A stretch of DNA of 64,000 nt from an uncultured Lachnospiraceae bacterium (GTDB lineage: Bacteria > Bacillota > Clostridia > Lachnospirales > Lachnospiraceae): assembly GCA_934317005.1 (NCBI GenBank), contig CAKREB010000002.1, positions 159,588 to 223,587 of the forward strand. The letters run 5' to 3'. Shown here in pieces: positions 17,606 through 27,076 of this stretch (within the stretch, counting starts at the first letter, position 1; every line of letters starts with the position of its first letter). The translations under genes were made by a program, and so were the position numbers. The notes beneath the pieces are model-generated. The model saw nothing but the letters and a program-made list of their open reading frames with translations, was not told where the DNA came from and did no database searches.

Positions 17606-19636
17606 ATGAAAAAGACGGATTTATTTCTAGGATTATACATATTGGTTCCGGTTGTATTTTTGATCATACCGGTACCTACGGTATTTTTGGATGTGTTGAT
17701 GATGCTTAATCTGAGTGTATCATTGATTATTCTTTTTACGGCTATTTTTTCAACGGAGGCATTAAGTATGTCAGCGTTTCCGACGATTCTGCTGATCACA
17801 ACCCTGTTTAGGCTTTCGTTAAATGTCAGTTCAACACGTAACATTTTGTTGTCCGGTTATGCCGGAGAGGTCGTTGATACATTTGGTAATTTCGTAGGTG
17901 GCGGCAGCCTTGTTGTAGGTATTATCATCTTTTTGATACTGATATTGATTCAGTTTATCGTTATCAACAAAGGTTCTGAGCGAGTAGCTGAGGTTACGGC
18001 ACGTTTTACACTGGATGCTATGCCGGGTAAGCAGATGGCGATCGATGCAGATTTAAATACCGGTGCGATCACAGATGCGCAGGCGAAGGAGCGTCGTGAA
18101 AAGATTCAGGATGAATCAACTTTCTTTGGCGCAATGGATGGTGCCACAAAGTATGTAAAGGGAGATGCGACAGCAGGACTTATCATTACGATGATCAACT
18201 TTGTCGGTGGTCTGCTCCTCGGAATCATGATGCAGGGAATGGACATGACAGAGGCTCTTCAGAAATATTCCATTCTTACAATTGGTGATGGCTTAGTCAG
18301 CCAGATTCCATCGTTGCTAATTTCACTGTCGACCGGTATTTTGGTAACAAAAGTATCAAAGGAATCCGATCTTGGAAATGTGCTGTTAAAGCAGTTGTTT
18401 TCTATTCCAAAGGTATTATATATTGTTGGCGGTGCGTTGGTGTTTTTTGCGTTTACACCACTTCCTACTGCCATCTGTCTGATCTATGCCGTACTGTTTT
18501 TCGTTGCCGGTCGTGCGATTGAGGCAACGATGGAAGACGTGAAGGTAGAAGATGAGATTAGTGAAGAAGAGGAGTCCGCAGAGGAAATCAGACGTCCGGA
18601 AAATGTAGTATCTCTGTTACAGGTTGATCCGATTGAACTGGAGTTTGGATATGGTATCATTCCGCTTGCAGACGTCAATCAGGGCGGTGATCTTCTGGAT
18701 CGTGTTGTTATGATACGAAGACAGATTGCACTGGAGCTTGGATGTGTTGTTCCGATGATACGTCTTCGTGATAATATCCAGTTAAATCCAAACCAATATG
18801 TGATTAAGATCAAGGGCGTTCCGGTTAGTGAAGGTGAGATTCTGTTTGATCATTATATGGCAATGAATCCGGGATATGTTGAAGAAGAAATTACCGGTAT
18901 TCCTACTTTCGAGCCATCCTTCCATCTGCCGGCAATCTGGATCACAGAGGCGCAGAGAGAGCGTGCGGAGTCATTGGGGTATACGGTAGTAGATCCACCA
19001 TCTATTATAGCAACGCATTTGACAGAGGTTGTCAGAAACCATCTGGATGAACTTTTGACCAGACAGGATGTACAGAATCTGATCAACAACATTCAGGAAG
19101 CAAACACGACATTAGTGTCTGAGCTGGTTCCGAAGCTGTTGGGAGTAGGAGAGATTCAGAAGGTATTACAGAATCTTTTGCGTGAAGGAATATCTATTCG
19201 TGATCTTGTAACGATTTTTGAAACGTTGGCAGATAATGCGACTACAACACGTGACACGGATGTCTTGACGGAATATGTAAGGCAGAGCCTGAAACGTGCT
19301 ATTTCGAACAAATACTTCCCGGTCAATGAGATGACGAGTGTAGTAACTCTTGATCCGAAAGTAGAGCAGGAGATCATGGGATCGATCAAGCAGACGGAGC
19401 AGGGGGCATACATCAATCTTGATCCGGAAAAGACACAGAGTATCTTAAATTCCGTAAAAGAAGAGATGGACAAGATGGAAGAACTTGGAAAGAATCCAAT
19501 TATTGTAACTTCGCCGATCGTGCGGATGTACTTTAAGAAATTAACGTCAGAGCAGTTTAAGGATCTTATCGTTGTATCATACAATGAGATCGACACAGAC
19601 GTTGAACTACAATCTATAGGGATGGTGACAGCATAA
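17606..19636 (+). CDS. flhA: flagellar export protein FlhA
   Basis: FlhA is the nonameric export-gate protein that docks chaperone-substrate complexes. 676 residues, the usual size. It has eight hydrophobic segments in the first about 330 residues and a conserved FHIPEP-family loop (KGSERVAEVTARFTLDAMPG near residue 120). A large cytoplasmic domain follows. It starts 4 nt after flhB and its stop abuts the flhF start. Confidence 0.97.
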   Translation: MKKTDLFLGLYILVPVVFLIIPVPTVFLDVLMMLNLSVSLIILFTAIFSTEALSMSAFPTILLITTLFRLSLNVSSTRNILLSGYAGEVVDTFGNFVGGGSLVVGIIIFLILILIQFIVINKGSERVAEVTARFTLDAMPGKQMAIDADLNTGAITDAQAKERREKIQDESTFFGAMDGATKYVKGDATAGLIITMINFVGGLLLGIMMQGMDMTEALQKYSILTIGDGLVSQIPSLLISLSTGILVTKVSKESDLGNVLLKQLFSIPKVLYIVGGALVFFAFTPLPTAICLIYAVLFFVAGRAIEATMEDVKVEDEISEEEESAEEIRRPENVVSLLQVDPIELEFGYGIIPLADVNQGGDLLDRVVMIRRQIALELGCVVPMIRLRDNIQLNPNQYVIKIKGVPVSEGEILFDHYMAMNPGYVEEEITGIPTFEPSFHLPAIWITEAQRERAESLGYTVVDPPSIIATHLTEVVRNHLDELLTRQDVQNLINNIQEANTTLVSELVPKLLGVGEIQKVLQNLLREGISIRDLVTIFETLADNATTTRDTDVLTEYVRQSLKRAISNKYFPVNEMTSVVTLDPKVEQEIMGSIKQTEQGAYINLDPEKTQSILNSVKEEMDKMEELGKNPIIVTSPIVRMYFKKLTSEQFKDLIVVSYNEIDTDVELQSIGMVTA

Positions 19637-20917
19637 ATGGTTATCAGAAAATACATAGCAACAACAGAAGATGCCGCATGTAAGCTGGCAAGAGAAGAGC
19701 TTGGACAGGAAGCAATCATTATGAATGTAAAGCACATTACGCCAAAGGGACTTACAAGACTGTTTAAAAAGCCTTCGGTAGAGGTGACTGCGGCAGTAGA
19801 TGAAAAAGTAAAAAGTGATACAAAGGCAGATCAGATGCCGGATTTTAGCAAGCTGCAGGAAGCTATTCAGGAAACCAATGCCGTTCTTGCGGCAGAAAAT
19901 GAAAAGCAGCAGGAAAAAGAACGCGAGTCAGATAAGCCACAAGAGAGTGCACAGAGTATGCTGCAGGAGGTTGCGCAGGAGAAAAAGCAGGGAACTTTGC
20001 TATCTTCTATTGATGCCCGTTCTGACAATAATCTGGAAGAGCGTCTGAGTAATCTGCAGGATCTTTTAGAAAAGCAGATGGCTTCTGAAAAAGCAGAAAG
20101 AGAAGCAAAGGAAGAGGAAGACGTCAATCAGGCATATTTTTCTTTGATCCGCAAAAAGTTATTGGATAATGAAATGGAAGAGTCTTATGTCAACCAGATC
20201 ATAGATGATATTTCTTCTACAATTGGTAAAAATGCCAATCTGGACAGTATTCTGGCAGGGATTTACCAGAAGATTGTTTTAAAGATCGGACAGCCTCATC
20301 TGATTGATGTCAAGACAAAAAAGACAAAGTTTGTATTTTTTATAGGTCCTACAGGTGTCGGAAAGACAACGACGATCGCAAAGATTGCTTCTACTTTGAA
20401 GCTGACGAAGAAGACAAAAGTGGCACTGGTCACATCAGACACATATCGTATTGCAGCAGTGGAACAGTTAAAAACATATGCAAATATTTTGGGGATTCCT
20501 TTAGAGGTTGTCTATTCTGCAGAGGATATGGAACAGGCAAAAGAAAAGCTGTATGATTATGAACTGGTGTTTGTGGATACGGCCGGACGCTCTCACAACA
20601 ACACAGAGCAGCGTGAGGATATTCAGAAGCTTTTAGAGAGTGTGGATGAAGCACAGCGTGAGGTTTTCCTTGTATTAAGTGCGACTACGAAGTATAAGGA
20701 TTTAGTCAAGATTTCACAGACCTATGCAGAGATTACAAAATATAATCTGATTTTTACAAAGATTGATGAAACCGATACAATAGGGAATATTTTTAATATT
20801 CACATGCTTACAGGTGCACCGCTTTCCTATATGACATGGGGACAGAATGTTCCGGATGACATTGGAAAGGTTGATGCGCAGAGTGTTGCAAAGCAGCTTC
20901 TTGGAGGGAATAGCTGA
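19637..20917 (+). CDS. flhF: flagellar GTPase FlhF
   Basis: FlhF is an SRP-type GTPase that controls flagellar placement and number. 426 residues: an N-terminal basic/coiled B region rich in Q, E and K (about 50-160), an N domain, then the G domain with P-loop GPTGVGKT near residues 237-244, the VTSDTYRIAAVEQLKTYA block and the DTAGRS motif. The ATG directly follows the flhA stop, and the end overlaps flhG by one base. Confidence 0.96.
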   Translation: MVIRKYIATTEDAACKLAREELGQEAIIMNVKHITPKGLTRLFKKPSVEVTAAVDEKVKSDTKADQMPDFSKLQEAIQETNAVLAAENEKQQEKERESDKPQESAQSMLQEVAQEKKQGTLLSSIDARSDNNLEERLSNLQDLLEKQMASEKAEREAKEEEDVNQAYFSLIRKKLLDNEMEESYVNQIIDDISSTIGKNANLDSILAGIYQKIVLKIGQPHLIDVKTKKTKFVFFIGPTGVGKTTTIAKIASTLKLTKKTKVALVTSDTYRIAAVEQLKTYANILGIPLEVVYSAEDMEQAKEKLYDYELVFVDTAGRSHNNTEQREDIQKLLESVDEAQREVFLVLSATTKYKDLVKISQTYAEITKYNLIFTKIDETDTIGNIFNIHMLTGAPLSYMTWGQNVPDDIGKVDAQSVAKQLLGGNS

Positions 20918-21795
20918 TGGATCAGGCGGAACAGTTAAGAAATATTATAAAAAAACAAAATAGAAGAGAGCACCTTGCCAGAGTGATCACGGTGACAAGT
21001 GGTAAAGGTGGTGTTGGCAAATCAAACGTTTCTGTCAACCTGGCGATTCAGTTAAGCAGACTAAACAAAAGAGTTGTGATACTTGATGCTGATTTTGGGC
21101 TCGCCAATGTTGAAGTTATGTTAGGAATACGTCCGAAATATAATCTGGCAGATATGATGTTTCGGGGGAAGGATCTGCGCGAGGTAATCTGTCCGGGACC
21201 GGAAAATATTGGTTTTATTTCCGGCGGTTCCGGCATTCGGGAATTGACAAACTTAGATAAGGATCAGATTCAGACGCTGGTTCGTCTTTTATATGAATTG
21301 GATCATATTGCAGATGTTGTGATTATCGACACGGGAGCAGGAATTTCTGATTCTGTGATCGACCTTGTACTATCAAGCTCTGAGGTTTTGTTAGTGGCTA
21401 CACCGGAGCCGACCTCTATTACGGATGCGTACGCTCTGTTAAAGACATTGTGCCGTCATGAGGAGTTTTACCAAAGTAATGCACGTATCCGGATGATCGC
21501 AAACAGGGCGCATAGCTACAACGAGGGAAAAGAGTTATATGAGAAGCTTGATGCCGTGGTAGAAAAATTTCTGAATATGAGTATGGAGTATCTGGGGCAT
21601 ATTCCGTATGATGATAAACTGCCCAAGGCAGTTATGAAGCAGCAGCCGGTGACGTTAGCATATCCTAACGCAGCATCTTCCAGAGCAATATTAGAGCTTG
21701 CCATGATGTTGGAAAATACAGAAAACAGCGGGGAAGTTCGAAACAGCAGGGGACTTTCCGGTTTATTTACAAAAATGTTTCATTATGGCAGATAG
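20917..21795 (+). CDS. flhG: MinD-like ATPase FlhG
   Basis: FlhG (YlxH/FleN) is a MinD-type ATPase that stimulates FlhF and limits flagellar number. 292 residues. The N-terminal DQAEQLR segment is the likely FlhF-activating helix. The deviant Walker A SGKGGVGKS lies near residues 28-36, with DADFGLANVEVMLG and IIDTGAGIS following. A C-terminal amphipathic helix with Phe and Leu (LSGLFTKMFHYGR) could bind membrane. Confidence 0.95.
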   Translation: MDQAEQLRNIIKKQNRREHLARVITVTSGKGGVGKSNVSVNLAIQLSRLNKRVVILDADFGLANVEVMLGIRPKYNLADMMFRGKDLREVICPGPENIGFISGGSGIRELTNLDKDQIQTLVRLLYELDHIADVVIIDTGAGISDSVIDLVLSSSEVLLVATPEPTSITDAYALLKTLCRHEEFYQSNARIRMIANRAHSYNEGKELYEKLDAVVEKFLNMSMEYLGHIPYDDKLPKAVMKQQPVTLAYPNAASSRAILELAMMLENTENSGEVRNSRGLSGLFTKMFHYGR

Positions 21796-21871
21796 TGTTA
21801 AGAGTATTGCATGGGAGAGGGAAAACTATAGTGGGGAGAGAATACAGCATCGCTGATAAGTGGAGAAGAAA

Positions 21872-22591
21872 ATGTTTGATGGACAAATGAAAAAGGATAC
21901 CAGAGTAAAGATCTGCATATCACAACAGGAGCAGACAGAGTTTGTAAATGAAGAGAAAAATATCATCTGCCGCGGAAAAGTAAGCCGTGTGCTCTCTGAA
22001 ACAGAGTTAGAGGTGGAGCTTGAAAAGACGGAGTGTGAAGATGTTTTTCAGAAAACCATATGCTATACATTATATGTGTACATGCCGCAGATGGTACTGG
22101 TTGGCAGTATCTATTATCGAGGCTCTGTGCAGGAGGAGAAAAAGAAGATTCTGTCTGTAGAGCTGGTTTCTCCGTTGATGAAAATTCAAAGAAGGATGCA
22201 TCATCGTGTGTCATGTCATTCCAAGATATTTTTTCAGGCGATTTCACCGGAACTGGTACATCAGGAGGAGCAGACCATTTCGTTTGATGCATATGATATA
22301 TCATCAGGGAATTTTGAGGATTCTATGGTTGATATCAGTGGCGGTGGGATTCGTTTTACCACAAGGTCAAAGGTGAATGTAGATGATTATGTCTTAGCGA
22401 GATTTGAAATTATGAATGAAAAACGTGCAGTGGAGATGAAAGTTATCGGTCAGATAGTATATGCCGGACGGCTGAGAAATGAACAGGATTCTTACGATGT
22501 ACGGATAAAATATATTCAGCTTTCTGAAAAAGCACGAAAAGATATTATTCAGTTTGTATTTCAGCTGGAACGTGATAAAATATCTTATTAG
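21872..22591 (+). CDS. PilZ-domain c-di-GMP receptor, YcgR/YpfA-like
   Basis: About 239 residues: an N-terminal YcgR-like beta domain (residues 1-105) and a C-terminal PilZ domain with both c-di-GMP motifs, RRMHHR (RxxxR) near residue 112 and DISGGG (DxSxxG) near 155. Proteins of this layout act as flagellar brakes, binding the motor when c-di-GMP is high. The place between flhG and cheB supports that role here. ATG at 21872 is 6 nt after GGAG; the in-frame GTG at 21860 overlaps the site. Confidence 0.88.
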   Translation: MFDGQMKKDTRVKICISQQEQTEFVNEEKNIICRGKVSRVLSETELEVELEKTECEDVFQKTICYTLYVYMPQMVLVGSIYYRGSVQEEKKKILSVELVSPLMKIQRRMHHRVSCHSKIFFQAISPELVHQEEQTISFDAYDISSGNFEDSMVDISGGGIRFTTRSKVNVDDYVLARFEIMNEKRAVEMKVIGQIVYAGRLRNEQDSYDVRIKYIQLSEKARKDIIQFVFQLERDKISY

Positions 22592-22628
22592 AGGGTGATT
22601 AAAATTAATATTTGGGAGGCAGTTGTCC

Positions 22629-23759
22629 ATGAAAAAAATATTGGTTGTTGATGACTCTGCACTTATGAGAAGGGTTATCTTTGATATAATTAATACAGAT
22701 GAGGAACTCCATGCAGAACGTTATGCGGTAAATGGTCTGGATGCGCTGGAAATTTTACAGTCAGGTGAGAAGTTTGATGCGATCGTGCTTGACATCAATA
22801 TGCCTAAGATGAATGGTATTGAATTTCTCCGTGAATTAAAGATGCGGGGAATGAATGAAAAGGTTTTGATCGTAAGTACACTTGCTCGTGAAGGCGCAAA
22901 AGAGACTATCCAGGCATTGGAATTAGGTGCATTTGACTTTGTGACAAAGCCGGACAGTCTGGCTGAGGCAAAGGGCCCAAGTTTCAGTAAACGACTCATC
23001 GGCATGATACATGCTGCTACAAATCTTTCGACGGCAGATGTTTCTGATGACGAGAAGCAGACTGTGCAAAAGACGGAAAGAAATCAAAAGGTGCTTGTAA
23101 GGGAAAGGATTCCTTTTACGAAAAAAGTATTAAAGGGAGATATTTCCAAGCATTCGAAAAAGCCAATGGGTGAAAAGGCAAGAAAGATTGTGGCATTGGC
23201 ATGCTCCACAGGCGGACCGAAGGCATTACAGTATGTAATTCCGTTTCTTCCAAAGAATTTAGATGCGGCTGTCTTATTAGTACAGCATATGCCGGAAGGC
23301 TTTACCGCATCGTTGAGTAATCGTCTGGACGAATTAAGTCAGATCAATGTGGTTGAGGCAGAGCATGGAATGCTCCTTGAGAGAGGAACCGTTTATATTG
23401 CAAAGGGTGGTTCCCAGATGCGTTTAGTAGAGAAGGGAAAAAGAGAACATACTCTTTCGGTTACCGTTGAAGCTGCCAGAAATGGATTGAAGCCGTGTGC
23501 AGACATTATGTATGAGTCTTTGATGAAATCATCATTTGACGAGATCACATGTGTTGTCCTGACGGGCATGGGAGCAGATGGTACAAAGGGAATCCTACAA
23601 TTAGAACAAACAAATAAAATTTACGTTATTGCGCAGGATGAAGAAAGTTCTACCGTTTATGGCATGCCAAAGGCAATCGCTGATGCAGGTGCTGTAGATG
23701 AAGTAGTGACTTTAAAAGGCATTGCAGATGCAATAACAAAGCATGTGGGGGTGCGCTAA
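22629..23759 (+). CDS. cheB: chemotaxis methylesterase CheB
   Basis: CheB removes methyl groups from (and deamidates) chemoreceptors when phosphorylated by CheA. About 376 residues: a receiver domain with acceptor Asp near 55 (VLDINMPKMNG), a charged linker, and a methylesterase domain with the triad Ser near 193 (CSTGGP), His near 220 (QHMPEGF) and Asp near 317 (GMGADG). ATG at 22629 follows GGGAGG (22614-22619). No cheR methyltransferase partner lies in the window. Confidence 0.96.
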   Translation: MKKILVVDDSALMRRVIFDIINTDEELHAERYAVNGLDALEILQSGEKFDAIVLDINMPKMNGIEFLRELKMRGMNEKVLIVSTLAREGAKETIQALELGAFDFVTKPDSLAEAKGPSFSKRLIGMIHAATNLSTADVSDDEKQTVQKTERNQKVLVRERIPFTKKVLKGDISKHSKKPMGEKARKIVALACSTGGPKALQYVIPFLPKNLDAAVLLVQHMPEGFTASLSNRLDELSQINVVEAEHGMLLERGTVYIAKGGSQMRLVEKGKREHTLSVTVEAARNGLKPCADIMYESLMKSSFDEITCVVLTGMGADGTKGILQLEQTNKIYVIAQDEESSTVYGMPKAIADAGAVDEVVTLKGIADAITKHVGVR

Positions 23760-23760
23760 A

Positions 23761-25869
23761 ATGGATGTTAGTCAGTATCTTGAAATTTTTATCGATGAAA
23801 CAAAAGAGCATTTACAGACTCTGAGCGACCAGTTAATGATCTTAGAGCAGGAGCCGGAAAACATGGATGTTATCAACGAAATCTTCCGTGCTGCTCACTC
23901 ATTAAAGGGTATGGCAGGTACAATGGGTTACAAGCGTATGCAGCGCTTGACACATGATATGGAAAATGTGTTCCAGGAAGTGCGTAGTGGTAACATGACC
24001 GTTTCTTCAGAATTGGTTGATGTGTTGTTCCGTGCGCTGGATGCATTGGAGGCATATCTGAATGTTATCATTGAAACAGCAAACGAGGGAACAGAAGAAA
24101 ACGAAGAAATCATCAATACTTTAAATTCTATTGCTGAAAAGGCAACAGGAAAAGAAAGTGCTGCTCCTGCAGTAGGAAAGGCAGAAACAGAAGAAGCTCC
24201 TTCAGAAGCTTCTTCTGATGAAGCAAAGTATGACACGATTCAGATCTCTGATTTTGAGAAGAATACGTTTGATAAGGCTCAGAAAGAAAATCAGAATATT
24301 TTCGGAATCACGGTTTATTTACAGGAAACCTGTATTTTGAAAGCAGCAAGAGCATTCCTTGTCTTTAAGGCATTAGAGGAATTAGGTGAGGTTATTAAGG
24401 CAGTTCCTAGTGTACAGGACATTGAAGATGAAAAGTTTGACCTTGACTTCAGTCTTGTTTACTTTACAAAGGAAAGTCTGGAAACGATTAAAAACGCAAT
24501 CGAATCTGTTTCAGAAGTAAAGAAAGCGATTGTAGGTCCGTTCCAGGTAGAAGCAGCTGAGGCTGCGTTAAAGGCTGCAGAGCAGAGGGAAGAGCCGGTT
24601 AAGGAAGAAAAGACAGCAGCGCAAAATGCTCCGACAGCACAGAAGGCAGCAAAGAAGCCGGAAGCAAAGAAAACTGCAAAGAAAGCGACAGCACAGAAGG
24701 CGGCAAAACCTACAGTTGGGCGTACCGTTCGTGTTGACATTGAAAAGCTTGATGTTTTGATGAACCTTGTCAGCGAGCTGATCATTGCGAAAAACGGTCT
24801 GGTATCAATTAATTCATCGGATGAAGGAAGAACGGACTCCGGATTTAATGAGCAGATCGAGTATTTGGAAAATGTTACAACAAATCTTCATGAATCTGTT
24901 ATGAAGGTTCGAATGGTTCCAATTGAAAGTGTTGTAAACCGTTTCCCTAGAATGATCCGTGACCTGAGTAAAAAACTCGGTAAGAAGATGGAACTTCACA
25001 TGACTGGTGAAGAAACAGAGCTTGACCGTACCGTTATTGATGAAATCGGTGATCCGTTACAGCATTTGCTGCGTAACTCTGCCGATCATGGTCTTGAGTC
25101 AAACGAAGAGCGTGTTGCTTTAGGAAAAGATGAGATCGGTCATATCTATCTGGATGCTTATCAGGACGGTAACAATGTTACGATTGAAGTTCGTGATGAC
25201 GGTGCCGGAATTAATATTGAAAAGGTTAAGAATAAAGCGATTGAGAAGGGAACAATCACACCGGAGCAGGCAGAAGTAATGACAGATAAAGAAGTCATTG
25301 ATCTGTTATTCCGTCCAAGCTTCTCTACAGCAGAAAAGATCACAGATGTTTCAGGACGTGGTGTTGGTCTTGATGTTGTTAAGACAAAGATTGAAGGCTT
25401 AGGTGGAAACATTGAGTGCCATAGTGAGTTAGGTGAAGGAAGCAGCTTCATTATCCGCTTGCCACTGACACTTGCGATCATTCAGGCTTTGATGGTTGAA
25501 CTCGGAACAGAGAAGTATGCAATTCCTTTGGGAAGCATTCAGACTATTGAGGATATTCCGATTTCAGAAGTTAAGCATGTACAGACGAAGGAAGTTATTA
25601 ATCTTCGTGGTGCCGTTATTCCATTGATCCGTTTGGATAAGATTTTGGATGTAGAACAGGTAGGCGAGGCACCGGAGAGTCTGACTGTTGTTATTGTTAA
25701 GAAGGGTGATAAGCAGGCTGGTCTGGTTGTTGACAATTTGATCGGTCAGCAGGAAATCGTTATCAAGTCAATCGGAGATTACATCAACTGCAGCAAACTG
25801 ATCGGTGGCGCTACGATTCTTGGTGATGGTGAAGTCGCATTGATTCTTGAAGTAAATACCTTAGTATAG
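23761..25869 (+). CDS. cheA: chemotaxis histidine kinase CheA
   Basis: CheA couples receptors to CheY and CheB by phosphotransfer. About 702 residues: an HPt domain with His46 (AAHSLKGMAG), a P2 domain at about 165-270, an Ala/Lys-rich linker (about 275-320), a dimer domain with MNLVSELIIAKN, an ATPase domain (LLRNSADHGLE, DDGAGI, GRGVGLDVV) and a C-terminal CheW-like domain. The ATG is one base after the cheB stop. Confidence 0.97.
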   Translation: MDVSQYLEIFIDETKEHLQTLSDQLMILEQEPENMDVINEIFRAAHSLKGMAGTMGYKRMQRLTHDMENVFQEVRSGNMTVSSELVDVLFRALDALEAYLNVIIETANEGTEENEEIINTLNSIAEKATGKESAAPAVGKAETEEAPSEASSDEAKYDTIQISDFEKNTFDKAQKENQNIFGITVYLQETCILKAARAFLVFKALEELGEVIKAVPSVQDIEDEKFDLDFSLVYFTKESLETIKNAIESVSEVKKAIVGPFQVEAAEAALKAAEQREEPVKEEKTAAQNAPTAQKAAKKPEAKKTAKKATAQKAAKPTVGRTVRVDIEKLDVLMNLVSELIIAKNGLVSINSSDEGRTDSGFNEQIEYLENVTTNLHESVMKVRMVPIESVVNRFPRMIRDLSKKLGKKMELHMTGEETELDRTVIDEIGDPLQHLLRNSADHGLESNEERVALGKDEIGHIYLDAYQDGNNVTIEVRDDGAGINIEKVKNKAIEKGTITPEQAEVMTDKEVIDLLFRPSFSTAEKITDVSGRGVGLDVVKTKIEGLGGNIECHSELGEGSSFIIRLPLTLAIIQALMVELGTEKYAIPLGSIQTIEDIPISEVKHVQTKEVINLRGAVIPLIRLDKILDVEQVGEAPESLTVVIVKKGDKQAGLVVDNLIGQQEIVIKSIGDYINCSKLIGGATILGDGEVALILEVNTLV

Positions 25870-25882
25870 GGGGGCCGAAAAA

Positions 25883-26368
25883 ATGGATGATATCAATGAA
25901 GTTCAGAATATTGAAACAGTAAGTGAAGGAAAGCAGTATATAGTAGTACATATTGGAAGTGAACAGTATGGTATTGATATTAAATATATTGATAACATTA
26001 TCCGTATGTCACGCATTACAAGAGTTCCAATGGCACAGAAGTACTTTAAGGGAGTAATCAACCTTCGTGGTGAGGTAATCCCGGTAATGAGTCTTCGCTT
26101 GAAGTTTGACCTTGAACCGGATGAGTTTACCAATGCAACACGTATTATTATTATTAAATTGGAATCTCAGTCTGCAGTAGGTATTATTGTAGATGAAGTA
26201 AAAGAAGTCGTTACGTTGGATGATGACTCGATTGAGAAGCCAACGTCTGCGGATGCCAATGATGTTCGTATGCAGTATTTAAGTGGTGTCGGAAAGCATG
26301 ATGACAATCTGATCACATTGTTAAATATTGCATCTGTGATCAACGAAAAAGAAAAGGATAATAATTAA
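25883..26368 (+). CDS. cheW: chemotaxis coupling protein CheW
   Basis: CheW bridges receptors and CheA. 161 residues of a single CheW (SH3-like) domain, with the conserved KGVINLRGEVIPVMSLRLKF strand pair. ATG at 25883 follows GGGGGG by 7 nt. A structured spacer separates it from cheC. Confidence 0.96.
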   Translation: MDDINEVQNIETVSEGKQYIVVHIGSEQYGIDIKYIDNIIRMSRITRVPMAQKYFKGVINLRGEVIPVMSLRLKFDLEPDEFTNATRIIIIKLESQSAVGIIVDEVKEVVTLDDDSIEKPTSADANDVRMQYLSGVGKHDDNLITLLNIASVINEKEKDNN

Positions 26369-26373
26369 TTCCT

Positions 26374-26432
26374 TAGGAGTTTGTTCGGGATGCGTTGCTT
26401 TGAGCAAACTCCTATTTTGATAAAGCAACGTA
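26374..26432 (+). promoter_or_regulatory. pseudoknot-capable cheW-cheC spacer
   Basis: Stem 1 pairs 26374-26386 with 26402-26414 (13 bp, one G-U). Its loop contains 26391-26401, which can pair with 26422-26432 (11 bp, one G-U, nine of them perfect). Stem 2's 5' strand directly abuts stem 1's 3' strand and 7 nt (TTTTGAT) link the 3' strands, the topology of an H-type pseudoknot. It starts 5 nt after the cheW stop and ends just upstream of the cheC ribosome site. Pairings are seen; the fold and function are inference. Confidence 0.5.
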
Positions 26433-26451
26433 GAAATGAGGAATATATTCT

Positions 26452-27069
26452 ATGCAGGGAAATGATGAAAGCATGGATGACATTGAGTTTGATGTATTAA
26501 CCGAAATAGGAAATATAGGTGCGGGCAATGCAACTACTGCATTGTCCCAACTTATTAATGGAAGGATCGATATGCATGTTCCTAAGGTGGAAATGCTGTC
26601 ATTTGCTGAACTGGCACAGGTGATCGGTGGCGAGGAAACCTTAGTTGCCGGCATTTTGCTTAATCTTGAGGGTGATATTGATGGTTCAATGTTGTTTATT
26701 TTGGAGAGTAGTGCAGCACGATTATTGGTACATCAGCTGTTAGGAATAGAAGGCGATCCATCGTCTGAGTTTACGGAGATGGAAGTATCTGCATTGCAGG
26801 AGATTGGTAACATTATTTCAGGTGCGTATCTGTCGGCTATTTCGACAATGACCAATTTAATGATTTCTGTATCAGTTCCGAGTCTTGCGTTTGATATGGC
26901 AGGGGCAATATTGAGTGTTCCGGCAATTGAATTTGGAAAGCTTGGTGATAAGGCCCTTTTAATTGAATCTCAATTTAGAGATTTGGATGTGGATATCAGT
27001 GGTTACTTTATTTTGATTCCAACATTGGAGTCATATGCAAGAATTATGAAATCATTAGGGGTAAGGTGA
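26452..27069 (+). CDS. cheC: CheY-P phosphatase CheC
   Basis: CheC dephosphorylates CheY-P and binds CheD in the adaptation loop of B. subtilis-type chemotaxis. 205 residues with two phosphatase-type sites, EIGNIGAGNATTALSQL near residue 22 and EIGNIISGAYLSA near 120, both keeping E-x-x-N. It directly precedes cheD, its functional partner. ATG at 26452 follows ATGAGGA; the in-frame ATG 7 codons later is an alternative. Confidence 0.95.
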   Translation: MQGNDESMDDIEFDVLTEIGNIGAGNATTALSQLINGRIDMHVPKVEMLSFAELAQVIGGEETLVAGILLNLEGDIDGSMLFILESSAARLLVHQLLGIEGDPSSEFTEMEVSALQEIGNIISGAYLSAISTMTNLMISVSVPSLAFDMAGAILSVPAIEFGKLGDKALLIESQFRDLDVDISGYFILIPTLESYARIMKSLGVR

Positions 27070-27076
27070 TATAGAA

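Noticed and set aside
19156..19737. 193-codon - strand frame over flhA and flhF
   Set aside because: Shadow of conserved coding sequence on the + strand; no ribosome site.
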